Source: Qipengyuania proteolytica
GTDB lineage: Bacteria > Pseudomonadota > Alphaproteobacteria > Sphingomonadales > Sphingomonadaceae
Direction of reading: 5' to 3'
Assembly: GCF_019711565.1 (NCBI RefSeq)
Contig: NZ_JAIGNN010000001.1
Span: 1,054,001-1,118,000, forward strand
DNA length: 64,000 bases
Part shown: piece by piece, positions 10,020-17,601 of the stretch
Layout: every line of letters begins with the position of its first letter
Position numbering within the stretch: the first letter of the stretch is position 1
Notes under the pieces: model-generated
Told to the model about the DNA's origin: nothing
Databases searched by the model: none
What the model saw: only the letters and a program-made list of their open reading frames with translations
Position numbers and translations under genes: made by a program

Positions 10020-12311
10020 ATGTTCGACACGAAAACCGTATCGCTGGAGTGGGGCGGAAAGACCCTCACTCTGGAAACCGGCCGCATTGCCCGTCAGGCT
10101 GACGGCGCGGTCCTCGCCACTTACGGCGAAACCGTCGTTCTCTGCGCGGTCACTGCCGCCAAGAGCGTCAAGGAAGGCCAGGACTTCTTCCCGCTGACCG
10201 TCCACTACCAGGAAAAATTCTCTTCGGCCGGCCGTATCCCGGGTGGCTTCTTCAAGCGCGAACGCGGCGCGACCGAAAAGGAAACGCTGACCAGCCGCCT
10301 GATCGACCGTCCGGTGCGCCCGCTGTTCCCCGAAGGTTTCTACAACGAAATCAACGTCATCGCGCAGGTCTTCAGCTATGATGGCGAGTGCGAGCCCGAC
10401 GTTTTGGCGATGATCGCCGCCTCGGCTGCGCTGACCATTTCGGGCGTCCCCTTCATGGGCCCGATCGGCGCTTGCCGCGTCGGCTTCGCCAATGGCGAAT
10501 ACATCCTCAACCCGAAGCAGACCACCGCGCTGGCCGAAGACGGCCGCCTCGACCTGGTCGTCGCCGCCACGCACGACGCCGTGATGATGGTGGAATCGGA
10601 AGCCAAGGAACTGACCGAAGACGAAATGCTCGGCGCGGTGGCTTTCGCCCACGACAGCATCCGCCCGGTCGTCAAGGCAATCATCGATCTTGCCGAACAG
10701 GCTGCCAAGGAACCTTGGGAAGTGGCCTCGCAGGACGGCAATGACGACATGAAGTCGGCCATCAAGGCGATGATCGGCGACGATATCGCCGCTGCTTATA
10801 AGCTGACCGACAAGTCGGCCCGTTCGGACGCGCTCAATGCAGCGCGCGAGAAGGTCAAGGCGCACTATGCCAGCGAGGAATTCGACGGCCAGCAGCGCAT
10901 GACCGCGATCAAGCTGACCAAGAAGATCGAAGCCGACATCGTGCGCGGCGCCATCCTCAAGGACGGCACCCGCATCGACGGCCGCAAGCTCGACCAGGTC
11001 CGCCCGATCGAAGCGATCGTCGGCGTGCTGCCGCGCGCACACGGTTCCTCGCTCTTCACCCGCGGTGAAACGCAGGCGCTGTGCTCGACCACGCTCGGTA
11101 CCAAGGACAGCGAGCAGATGATCGACGGCCTCGAAGGCCTGTCGTACGAACGCTTCATGCTGCACTACAACTTCCCGCCCTACTCGGTCGGTGAAGTGGG
11201 CCGCTTCGGCGCTCCGTCGCGTCGCGACACGGGCCACGGCAAGCTGGCATGGCGCGCGCTGCACAACGTGCTGCCGAGCCATGACGACTTCCCCTACACC
11301 ATCCGCGTCCTGTCGGACATCACCGAGTCCAACGGCTCGAGCTCGATGGCGACCGTGTGCGGCGGCTGTCTGTCGATGATGGACGCCGGCGTTCCGATCG
11401 AACGCCCGGTTTCGGGCATCGCGATGGGCCTGATCCTCGAAGGCGACGACTTCGCGGTCCTGTCGGACATCCTGGGTGACGAAGATCACCTCGGCGACAT
11501 GGACTTCAAGGTCGCGGGCACCGAAGCCGGCATCACCACGATGCAGATGGACATCAAGGTCGCCGGCATCACGCAGGAAATCATGGGCAAGGCACTCGAG
11601 CAGGCGAAAGCCGGCCGTACGCACATCTTGGGCGAAATGCAGAAGGCCCTCGGCACCGCGCGTACCGAGGTCAGCAAGCATGCTCCGCGTATCGAGACGA
11701 TCCAGATCGACAAGTCGAAGATCCGTGACGTCATCGGTACGGGCGGCAAGGTGATCCGCGAGATCGTCGCCGAAACCGGTGCCAAGGTGGACATCGACGA
11801 CGAAGGCGTGATCAAGATATCCTCGTCTGACAGCGACCAGATCGAAGCCGCCAAGAAGTGGATCCTCGGCATCGTCGAGGAACCGGAAGTCGGCAAGATC
11901 TACGAAGGCAAGGTCGTCAACATCGTCGACTTCGGTGCATTCGTGAACTTCATGGGCGGCAAGGACGGTCTCGTCCACGTCAGCGAAATGAAGAACGAGC
12001 GCGTCGAAAAGCCGACCGACGTCGTGTCGGAAGGCCAGGAAGTGAAGGTCAAGGTCCTCGAGATCGACCAGCGCGGGAAGGTCCGCCTGTCGATGCGCGT
12101 CGTCGACCAGGAAACCGGCGAAGAGCTGGAGGACACCCGTCCGCCGCGCGAACCGCGCGGTGACCGTGGCCCGCGCAGCGACCGTGGCGGTGACCGTCGC
12201 GGCGGTCGTGGCGGTGATCGTGGTGGACGCGGCCCGCGTCGCGACCGCAGCGACCGCGACGGCGGCAACGGCGGTGGCGACAACCACGTGCCGGACTTCC
12301 TGAAGGACTAA
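10020..12311 (+). CDS. pnp: Polyribonucleotide nucleotidyltransferase (PNPase) with RGG-like tail
   Basis: A 763-aa phosphorolytic 3'-5' exoribonuclease and degradosome component. It has two RNase PH domains (about 1-230 and 310-545; [19 protein letters not shown] segment near 400), an all-helical linker, a KH domain (about 555-620, [14 protein letters not shown]) and an S1 domain (about 622-690, [18 protein letters not shown]). The C-terminus (about 705-755) is rich in Arg, Gly and Asp, with repeated RGD, RGG and GGDRG units, and ends in [10 protein letters not shown]. The start is ATG 10020 after AAGGAAAA. A 174-base leader separates it from rpsO; PNPase leaders are often autoregulated, but I see no specific element here. 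Confidence 0.98.
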   Translation: MFDTKTVSLEWGGKTLTLETGRIARQADGAVLATYGETVVLCAVTAAKSVKEGQDFFPLTVHYQEKFSSAGRIPGGFFKRERGATEKETLTSRLIDRPVRPLFPEGFYNEINVIAQVFSYDGECEPDVLAMIAASAALTISGVPFMGPIGACRVGFANGEYILNPKQTTALAEDGRLDLVVAATHDAVMMVESEAKELTEDEMLGAVAFAHDSIRPVVKAIIDLAEQAAKEPWEVASQDGNDDMKSAIKAMIGDDIAAAYKLTDKSARSDALNAAREKVKAHYASEEFDGQQRMTAIKLTKKIEADIVRGAILKDGTRIDGRKLDQVRPIEAIVGVLPRAHGSSLFTRGETQALCSTTLGTKDSEQMIDGLEGLSYERFMLHYNFPPYSVGEVGRFGAPSRRDTGHGKLAWRALHNVLPSHDDFPYTIRVLSDITESNGSSSMATVCGGCLSMMDAGVPIERPVSGIAMGLILEGDDFAVLSDILGDEDHLGDMDFKVAGTEAGITTMQMDIKVAGITQEIMGKALEQAKAGRTHILGEMQKALGTARTEVSKHAPRIETIQIDKSKIRDVIGTGGKVIREIVAETGAKVDIDDEGVIKISSSDSDQIEAAKKWILGIVEEPEVGKIYEGKVVNIVDFGAFVNFMGGKDGLVHVSEMKNERVEKPTDVVSEGQEVKVKVLEIDQRGKVRLSMRVVDQETGEELEDTRPPREPRGDRGPRSDRGGDRRGGRGGDRGGRGPRRDRSDRDGGNGGGDNHVPDFLKD

Positions 12312-12333
12312 GCCTCCGGGTATCGAAACAGGG

Positions 12334-12361
12334 AAGGGCCGCTCGACAGGGCGGCCCTTTT
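12334..12361 (+). terminator. Intrinsic terminator after pnp
   Basis: Stem AAGGGCCGC (12334-12342) pairs with GCGGCCCTT (12351-12359), followed by TT. It closes the translation/RNA-metabolism cluster. Confidence 0.8.
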
Positions 12362-12379
12362 CGTATCTAGGATCTGCCC

Positions 12380-13060
12380 ATGCTGCCCCGCGAGACCCTT
12401 GCCACCGCTGAAATCCCCGACGGGGACACGCTGACGCTGGTCAGCCACGGGCGCGATTTCATCATCATGCTCGGGCGCGACGAACTGATGGGCACGCGCA
12501 TGCAGTTCTCCGAGGAACAGCTGGCTGTCCTGACCCTTGCGGAGCTGGAGGCGACCAAGCCGCGCGTGCTGATCGGCGGCTATGGCATGGGCTTCACCTA
12601 TCGTGCCGCGCTCGACCGCCTGCCTGAGGGCGGAACGGTGGTCGTGGCCGAGATCGTGCCTGAGATTCTCGATTGGGCGAAGGGGCCGCTCGCGCATCTG
12701 ACCGGCGACACGCTTGACGATCCGCGCGGCGAGATCGTGCTGTGTGACGTCGCGGCGCTGATCGACGATGCCAACGACGGCACCACCGCCAAATACGATG
12801 CGATCCTGCTCGACGTGGATAATGGCCCCGACGGGATCGTGCGCGATGCCAACTATCGCATTTACAGCAAGACCGGCCTCGGCAAGGCGCGCGACGCGTT
12901 GCGCCCGGGCGGGATCCTGGCGGTCTGGTCCGCTGCGCCCGACCACAAGTTCACCGTCCGCCTCAAGGAAAGCGGCTTCGACGTCGAGGTGCGCGAAGTG
13001 CGTGCGCGGCCCAACAACAAGGGGCCGCGCCACACGATCTGGTTTGCGCGCAAGCGCTAG
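12380..13060 (+). CDS. Spermidine synthase-like SAM-fold protein
   Basis: A 226-aa protein with a Rossmann methyltransferase fold of the spermidine/spermine synthase superfamily. Motif I is VLIGGYGMGFTYRAAL (about 55-70), followed by VVVAEIVPEIL and YDAILLDVDNGPD (motif for the catalytic-loop Asp). It is shorter than SpeE and lacks the normal N-terminal tetramerisation domain, so a true aminopropyltransferase role is doubtful; a small-molecule methyltransferase is equally possible. It starts 19 bases after the pnp terminator and converges with the DUF1993 gene. Confidence 0.7.
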   Translation: MLPRETLATAEIPDGDTLTLVSHGRDFIIMLGRDELMGTRMQFSEEQLAVLTLAELEATKPRVLIGGYGMGFTYRAALDRLPEGGTVVVAEIVPEILDWAKGPLAHLTGDTLDDPRGEIVLCDVAALIDDANDGTTAKYDAILLDVDNGPDGIVRDANYRIYSKTGLGKARDALRPGGILAVWSAAPDHKFTVRLKESGFDVEVREVRARPNNKGPRHTIWFARKR

Positions 13061-13072
13061 TCGTCAGGACGC

Positions 13073-13600
13073 CTAGGCTGGCGGGCTGATCCGCACCCGG
13101 CCCATGAAATCGCGCTTGCCCACGGGCACTCCCTTCATGCGCAGGATGTCGTATGCCGTAGCACAGTGGAAATAGAAGTTCGGCTGGCTGAAGCTGAGGA
13201 GGAAATCCTCCGCCTTGAAGTCCATGCCGTTGCCCTTGAATTCGAAGCGCATCGGCTGGCCCATGAAGGCTTCCATGTCCTCTTCGGTCAGCGCTTTCAT
13301 CGCTTCGACCGCCCCGGCGAGCTTGGCGCGCAGAGCGTCGAAAGTCGCTGGCGGGGGGGTGAGATCGGGTGAATAGACACCCTTGCGCACGCCTTCGATC
13401 GACCCTTGCGTATGCTCGGCCACGCATTTCACCTGATAGGAAAATGGCAGCATGTCTTCGTAGAGACAGGTCGCAATCATGTCGGCTTCGGACATGGCAT
13501 TCTCGCCGCACCATTTTTCTGCCGTGTCGACGAGATGCCGGGCCGTACCGAGCATCTGCAGGGCGCTGGGAACATAGGCTGCGTGAAGCGAAATCGGCAT
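13073..13600 (-). CDS. DUF1993 family protein
   Basis: A 175-aa cytoplasmic protein recognised by the C-terminal run FSQPNFYFHCATAYDILR and the N-terminal SALQMLGTARHLVD, typical of DUF1993. The domain is a four-helix bundle related to DinB-type proteins. No catalytic role is established. It converges with the spermidine-synthase-like gene (12 bases between stops) and lies downstream of gcrA, separated from it by a terminator. Confidence 0.8.
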   Translation of the reverse strand: MPISLHAAYVPSALQMLGTARHLVDTAEKWCGENAMSEADMIATCLYEDMLPFSYQVKCVAEHTQGSIEGVRKGVYSPDLTPPPATFDALRAKLAGAVEAMKALTEEDMEAFMGQPMRFEFKGNGMDFKAEDFLLSFSQPNFYFHCATAYDILRMKGVPVGKRDFMGRVRISPPA

Positions 13601-13623
13601 TCAATTCTCTCCCTCGGGCAATG

Positions 13624-13657
13624 AAAAAGGCCCGGCGGTCTCGCGACTGCCGGGCCC
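13624..13657 (-). terminator. Intrinsic terminator of gcrA
   Basis: An 11-bp GC-rich stem (left arm 13629-13639, right arm 13646-13656, one G-U pair) with a 6-base loop. Read on the minus strand it is followed by TTTTT (13624-13628), so it terminates gcrA transcription. Confidence 0.85.
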
Positions 13658-13671
13658 TATCGGTCTGAGTT

Positions 13672-14346
13672 TTAGCGCACCCGCGGGCCGCCGAACGGCA
13701 GCGGGGGTGGGGGACGGCGCGCACCGCGCGGCAGCTGGGCCTGGTAGGCCCGGCCGCAATGTTCGACGCAATAGGGGAAGCCGGGGTTCACCTGCTCGCC
13801 GCAGAAGTGGAAGTCCGGTTCGCCCGGATGGCCCATCGGCCAGCGGCAGACCTTGTCCGACAGATCGAGCAGGCTGGTCTTGTCGGCAATCGACGGGTCT
13901 GGCTTGGCCGGCACGAGACGGCGCGGCGGGGCCGGCGGAATCGGGGCCTGCTGGTCGCCCGGGCCCTGGCGCAGGAAGCCGCCGGGGCCGACCGAGACGA
14001 TCTTGGGCAGGTCGGGCCGCTTGTCCGGCAGAGGCTGCGTCGGGATTGCGGCATCCGCCTTGGGCGCGGGCTTTTCGGCAGGCTTCGCCGGAGCGGCAGC
14101 CTTGGGCGCGGGCTTGGGGGCGACAGGCTTGGGCGCTGGCTTGGGCGCTGCCGCCTTGGGCTTGGGCGCGGCCTTCTTCTCGTTCGCCTTGACCGGTGAG
14201 GGACGCGACTTGAGGCCGAGGCGATGCGCCTTGCCGATCACGGCATTGCGGCTGACGCCGCCCAGTTCATCGGCGATCTGGCTGGCGGTCGAGCCGCCTT
14301 CCCACATCTTCTTCAGCGTTGCGATCCGTTCGTCGGTCCAGCTCAT
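13672..14346 (-). CDS. gcrA: GcrA family cell-cycle regulator
   Basis: A 224-aa protein. The N-terminal helix-turn-helix, MSWTDERIATLKKMW followed by GSTASQIADELGG and SRNAVIGKAHRLGL, is the GcrA signature. GcrA is a sigma70-binding cofactor that activates promoters methylated by CcrM at GANTC in alphaproteobacteria. The middle (about 50-110) is a long Ala/Pro/Lys-rich linker, and the C-terminus has the conserved CRWPMGHPGEPDFHFCGEQ region (sigma-interacting part) with several Cys. A GANTC site lies 5 bases before the start. The gene is divergent from an ABC permease and ends at its own terminator. Confidence 0.93.
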   Translation of the reverse strand: MSWTDERIATLKKMWEGGSTASQIADELGGVSRNAVIGKAHRLGLKSRPSPVKANEKKAAPKPKAAAPKPAPKPVAPKPAPKAAAPAKPAEKPAPKADAAIPTQPLPDKRPDLPKIVSVGPGGFLRQGPGDQQAPIPPAPPRRLVPAKPDPSIADKTSLLDLSDKVCRWPMGHPGEPDFHFCGEQVNPGFPYCVEHCGRAYQAQLPRGARRPPPPLPFGGPRVR

Positions 14347-14350
14347 TCGC

Positions 14351-14355
14351 GAATC
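14351..14355. promoter_or_regulatory. GANTC (CcrM) site at the gcrA start
   Basis: GAATC, a CcrM methylation target, lies in the 71-base divergent region, inside the palindrome ATTCGCGAAT (14345-14354 region). On the gcrA strand it follows a -10-like GATACA by two bases, the kind of placement known for GcrA/CcrM-controlled promoters. Autoregulation is an inference. Confidence 0.4.
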
Positions 14356-14417
14356 CTGTATCCTTCAAGCCCACCGGCGCTTGCCAAGGTGGGGTAGGTG
14401 GCCGTAGGCGCTGGGCC

Positions 14418-15317
14418 ATGGCCGATCAAGTCAATCCCGCCCCTGCAGGTGCCGAGCATTCCGACGCATCCTTAGTCGAAGGAGAAGGCGGAAACAGGGG
14501 GCGTTTCCCCGCTCGCGGTGTGCCGGTGATCACCGGGATCAACCGCGTGGGGCTGTGGAGCCTCTATATTAAGGAGGTCCGGCGGTTTCTCAAGGTCCAG
14601 ACGCAGACAATCTGGGCTCCGGCGGTGACCACTCTGCTGTTTCTCGTGATCTTCTCGGTCGCGTTGGGACGCGGCGGGCGCGAGGTGCTGGGCGTCAATT
14701 TCCCGACCTTCGTCGCGCCGGGCCTGATTGCGATGGCGATGATGCAGAACGCCTTCGCCAATTCGTCGTTTTCGCTTCTCTCCGGAAAGATACAGGGGAC
14801 GATCATCGACCTGCTCATGCCGCCGCTCTCGGAAGGCGAGCTGATGCTGGGCATCGTCGGCGCCGCCGTGACCCGCGGGATCGCGGTGGGCTTCGTAGTG
14901 GCGGCAGCCATGCTGCTCTATCCCGGCGTGAGCCTGGCCATGGCGCATCCCTGGGCTGTGGCGTGGTTCGGCCTGATGGGCACGGTCATGCTGTCGCTGC
15001 TCGGACTGATGGCGTCGATCTGGGCGGAGAAGTTCGATCATAACGCTGCGGTCACGAACTTCGTGATCTCCCCGCTGGCGATGCTTTCGGGGACCTTCTA
15101 CATCATCGACCGGCTTGCCCCCACGTTTCAGGCGATCAGCCGCGCCAACCCGTTCTTCTACGTCATTTCGGGCTTCCGATACGGTTTCCTGGGCCAGAGC
15201 GACATCGGCGACGCCGCACATGTAGCGGGCGCTTCGCTGGGCTTGCTGGCATTCAACGCGCTTCTGGCGCTGATCGCCTACCGGCTGCTGAAATCGGGCT
15301 GGAAGATCAAGAACTGA
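14418..15317 (+). CDS. ABC-2 type transporter permease
   Basis: A 299-aa inner-membrane permease with about six transmembrane segments. It shows the ABC-2 family run PTFVAPGLIAMAMMQNAFANSSF and a C-terminal ABC-2 signature near AMLSGTFYIIDRLAP and ANPFFYVISGFRYG. The N-terminal 40 residues are hydrophilic. This resembles YadH/NodJ-type exporters. No ATPase gene is adjacent, so the partner is encoded elsewhere. ATG 14418 is chosen over in-frame upstream codons, which would run into the gcrA promoter. It converges with hspQ, and a hairpin spans both stops. Confidence 0.85.
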   Translation: MADQVNPAPAGAEHSDASLVEGEGGNRGRFPARGVPVITGINRVGLWSLYIKEVRRFLKVQTQTIWAPAVTTLLFLVIFSVALGRGGREVLGVNFPTFVAPGLIAMAMMQNAFANSSFSLLSGKIQGTIIDLLMPPLSEGELMLGIVGAAVTRGIAVGFVVAAAMLLYPGVSLAMAHPWAVAWFGLMGTVMLSLLGLMASIWAEKFDHNAAVTNFVISPLAMLSGTFYIIDRLAPTFQAISRANPFFYVISGFRYGFLGQSDIGDAAHVAGASLGLLAFNALLALIAYRLLKSGWKIKN

Positions 15318-15347
15318 CGCAGGCGGCGCCGGCCGCTCAGTGCGTCA
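15315..15347. terminator. Bidirectional hairpin over two convergent stops
   Basis: TGACGCA (15315-15321) pairs with TGCGTCA (15341-15347), with an inner GCGGC/GCCGC stem. The hairpin contains the permease stop on one arm and lies over the hspQ stop. There is no U-tract, so its termination strength is uncertain. Confidence 0.45.
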
Positions 15348-15717
15348 GGCTGCGACGCATGCGATAGCGCCCGTTCTCGAACTGCTGGAAATAGGCATGC
15401 ACATCTGGGTGCTCGACCGGGCCGGCGATGGAATCGTTCAGCAGGTTCTGCTGGCTGACATAGGCGACGTAGGTATTCTCGTCGCTCTCGGCGAGCAGGT
15501 GGTAGAACGGCTGGTTGCGATCGGGCCGGATGTCCTCGGGGATCGCTGCGTACCACTCCTCGCTATTGGCGAAGACCGGGTCGATGTCGAAAATCACCCC
15601 GCGGAAGTCGAACACCTTGTGTTTGACGATATCGCCGATGGCGAAGCGGGTTTTCACGCGGCGCGGCGCCTCGATCGTGCGGCCGGCTTGGGCGGAGAAA
15701 AACTGTGCGCGTTCCAT
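15337..15717 (-). CDS. hspQ: Heat shock protein HspQ
   Basis: A 126-aa YccV/HspQ-family protein, described in E. coli as a hemimethylated-DNA-binding protein and Lon modulator. The conserved part is KTRFAIGDIVKHKVFDFRG, EEWYAAIP and NQPFYHLL, with AYVSQQNLL following. ATG 15717 (MERAQFFSAQ) is used; a start at the Val-Lys-Thr segment would match the shortest homologues. The frame stays open upstream through the tRNA gene, but that extension is an artefact. It converges with the ABC permease. Confidence 0.9.
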   Translation of the reverse strand: MERAQFFSAQAGRTIEAPRRVKTRFAIGDIVKHKVFDFRGVIFDIDPVFANSEEWYAAIPEDIRPDRNQPFYHLLAESDENTYVAYVSQQNLLNDSIAGPVEHPDVHAYFQQFENGRYRMRRSLTH

Positions 15718-15878
15718 GTCTGAGCAGAATATGGTGCGCTGCGGCAGGGAAACAAGCGGACGACCTGCATCATCCCCCGATTTCACGCGGAAAAGGGGTT
15801 GGCAAGGGCGGGTGCCTCGGCTAATCGGCGCGCCTCGCTTCGACCTAGGGCTCTGGCCCGGAAGCGCACCCGACATGC

Positions 15879-15968
15879 GGAGAGGTGGCAGAGTGGTCGA
15901 ATGCGCTGCACTCGAAATGCAGTATAGGGGCAACCCTATCGAGGGTTCGAATCCCTCCCTCTCCGCCA
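15879..15968 (+). tRNA. tRNA-Ser(CGA)
   Basis: A 90-base class II tRNA. The acceptor stem GGAGAGG pairs with CCTCTCC, and the discriminator G is followed by an encoded CCA (15966-15968). The anticodon stem-loop CTGCA-CTCGAAA-TGCAG gives anticodon CGA (15913-15915), reading UCG. A long variable arm (TAGGGGCAACCCTA) and a normal T-arm (GAGGG-TTCGAAT-CCCTC) support serine. It lies at the left edge of the accessory block. Confidence 0.97.
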
Positions 15969-16909
15969 TCGACGCTACACGCGACCGAAACCCGCAAGCG
16001 CTTCTTTCCTTCAACGCCCGTAGTAAAATGCTCGCTGAAGAGTCTCTCGACGAAGGCAGGTGAGCGCTTGGCTCGCTGGGTCCGCCAAAAGCTTCGGATC
16101 GCCGATCGGTGGTTCAGCCACACCATGCAGAGTGGCAGCGCTTCGAAACCTTTGCCCGGGATCGTCGCATGGCTGTGTATGAATGTCGCTTCGGTGGCGG
16201 CTTAGTGATCGACCGCCGTCAGTGTGTGGACTTTTCAGTTCAGACCGGAGTCCGCGAATGATCGTCGCGAACGGCGCAACTAGGTCGCAACGTGCAGTTC
16301 GGAAGGCACGAGAGAAAGCCTCGCCTTCGGCATCGTCCTTGGCAAGGTCAGCGGGTCTGGCTGGTTTGATAGGGCGGATAGTTGGCTTCAGGACCAAGAG
16401 CGAATTCCTCTTCTGGCGAAGCTGATTGAGCGAAGATCGCGTGTCCGCGCCGGGGCAGTGTCGACTTCCGCCCGGATCAAGACGGGGCCGATCTCGGCGA
16501 TTCCCCCGTTGGCTTGATTTGACTGGAGGAGGCTGAAGTCCTTGCTGGCCACTCAACTGAGCGCGACTTCGCCGCCGTCCCAGATTCGAATCGGCTAACG
16601 CTCCTCTCCGATCCTGCACGGAGTGGCGGTCACGGGGCCACAGTCATCCAGGAAAAAATGCATCGATGCATTGCTGCGGCCCAATTTCGAATGCGGCGCA
16701 CATTGTGCCGGAGCTGACAAAAACTACAAAGTAAAAGAAGAAAAAAAGAATTACAAAAACAAGAATCGCGATTTATTTAATAATTAACGAATCTAGTTGC
16801 GACGGAGGTGGAGAGAAATATAAAATTCCTAAAGGTTGCATTTTAGGTATTGAATGGTGCAAATAATTTTGCGATCTTCAAATAATTGAAGTCCAACAGG
16901 GGCACATTC
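15969..16909. other. Gene-free, partly AT-rich stretch between tRNA-Ser and the RHS locus
   Basis: About 940 bases with no convincing gene on either strand. The first 650 bases have ordinary GC. The last 250 (about 16,660-16,910) are markedly AT-rich, with A-runs and TTTATTTAATAATTAA, and carry a 16-bp perfect palindrome. A 202-codon minus-strand ORF here has no recognisable family and an odd composition. The stretch may hold the promoter of the RHS genes and remnants of an insertion beside the tRNA. Confidence 0.5.
16657..16672. repeat. 16-bp perfect palindrome
   Basis: AATGCATCGATGCATT reads the same on both strands. It lies about 240 bases upstream of the small YD-protein gene at the border to AT-rich sequence. 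It may be a regulator-binding site or a hairpin; no family is recognised. Confidence 0.55.
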
Positions 16910-17557
16910 ATGTATCGTTTCGCGCTTTTTGCGGGCTGTTCGCTCGCTTCAATTTCGTGTGCCTCGTCGGTGACTGCTCAATCGAGCACAGAGTCTTTCA
17001 GTTATGATAGCTTGGGGAGGCTGATTAAGGTCGTTACCACGGGCTCTGGAAGTCAGAACAGTGGAGAGACGCAGTCAATCTGTTACGACGAGGTCGGAAA
17101 CCGCACTCAATACGTCGCGAATACAAGTAGTGGAGCGACGGTTTGCACTAGCTCCGCATCGCCTCCGCCTCCTCCTCCTCCTCCTCCTCCTCCTCCTCCT
17201 CCTCCGCCGCCGCCGCCGCCTCCTCCTCCACCTCCCCCGAGCAACAGTCCGCCTGTAACGGGTGATGATTCTGTTTCGTCTTTGGGTTGCACAGGCTTCC
17301 TGTCGGCAAACCTGACGGCCAACGACAGCGATCCGGAAGGCAACACTCCGCTTGTCTTGAGGGCTATCGCGACGACCTCCGGCGGAGCAACGGCGAGCAT
17401 TACTTCTTCGAGCAGCGTGCGAATTACGCTGAGTGGTGTCGCCTGGGACTACACGACATTCACCTATACGGTGGCCGACTCTCTTGGCGCCACTTCAACG
17501 GGATACCTCGATGTTTCTGCAGGAGGCTGCGGCGGAGGCCCGGTCGAAAACTTCTAA
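16910..17557 (+). CDS. Secreted YD-repeat / poly-proline / cadherin-like protein
   Basis: A 215-aa protein. It has a Sec signal peptide (MYRFALFAGCSLASISCASS, cleavage near VTAQ). One short pair of YD-type repeats follows (SFSYDSLGRLIKVV and CYDEVGNRTQY, about 28-65). Then come 26 consecutive prolines (17162-17239) and a cadherin/Big_9-like beta domain (about 112-210, with ANDSDPEGNTPL and FTYTVADSLGATS). ATG 16910 is used because ACAGGGG lies before it and it starts a clean signal peptide; an upstream TTG is in frame. It precedes the large RHS gene by 44 bases and shares the YD motif, so the two probably work together. No described function is known to me. Confidence 0.7.
   Translation: MYRFALFAGCSLASISCASSVTAQSSTESFSYDSLGRLIKVVTTGSGSQNSGETQSICYDEVGNRTQYVANTSSGATVCTSSASPPPPPPPPPPPPPPPPPPPPPPPPPPSNSPPVTGDDSVSSLGCTGFLSANLTANDSDPEGNTPLVLRAIATTSGGATASITSSSSVRITLSGVAWDYTTFTYTVADSLGATSTGYLDVSAGGCGGGPVENF
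17162..17239 (+). repeat. Trinucleotide microsatellite encoding 26 prolines
   Basis: In-frame proline codons only, including 12 consecutive CCT units (17168-17203) and then 5 CCG. Slippage in units of three would change the length of the linker without breaking the frame. Confidence 0.9.
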
Positions 17558-17601
17558 CTGTCGCTGCCAGCCCACAGACATTCCTTCGAAAGACAAAGCC
17601 C

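Noticed and set aside
1366-12287. Very long minus-strand ORFs (up to about 1050 codons) opposite nusA, infB and pnp
   Set aside because: They mirror the codon structure of high-GC genes and have no family features. The plus-strand genes are unmistakable.
15718-16014. In-frame upstream extension of hspQ (with an AEREGFEPS-like start)
   Set aside because: This part is translation of the antisense strand of tRNA-Ser and its flank, a well-known artefact. HspQ itself starts at 15717.
16011-16619. A 202-codon minus-strand ORF after the tRNA
   Set aside because: No recognisable domain, no ribosome-binding site, and an Arg/Pro/Ser-rich composition typical of chance frames.
17107-17400. Minus-strand ORF with a long poly-glycine run
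   Set aside because: It is the antisense of the proline microsatellite.
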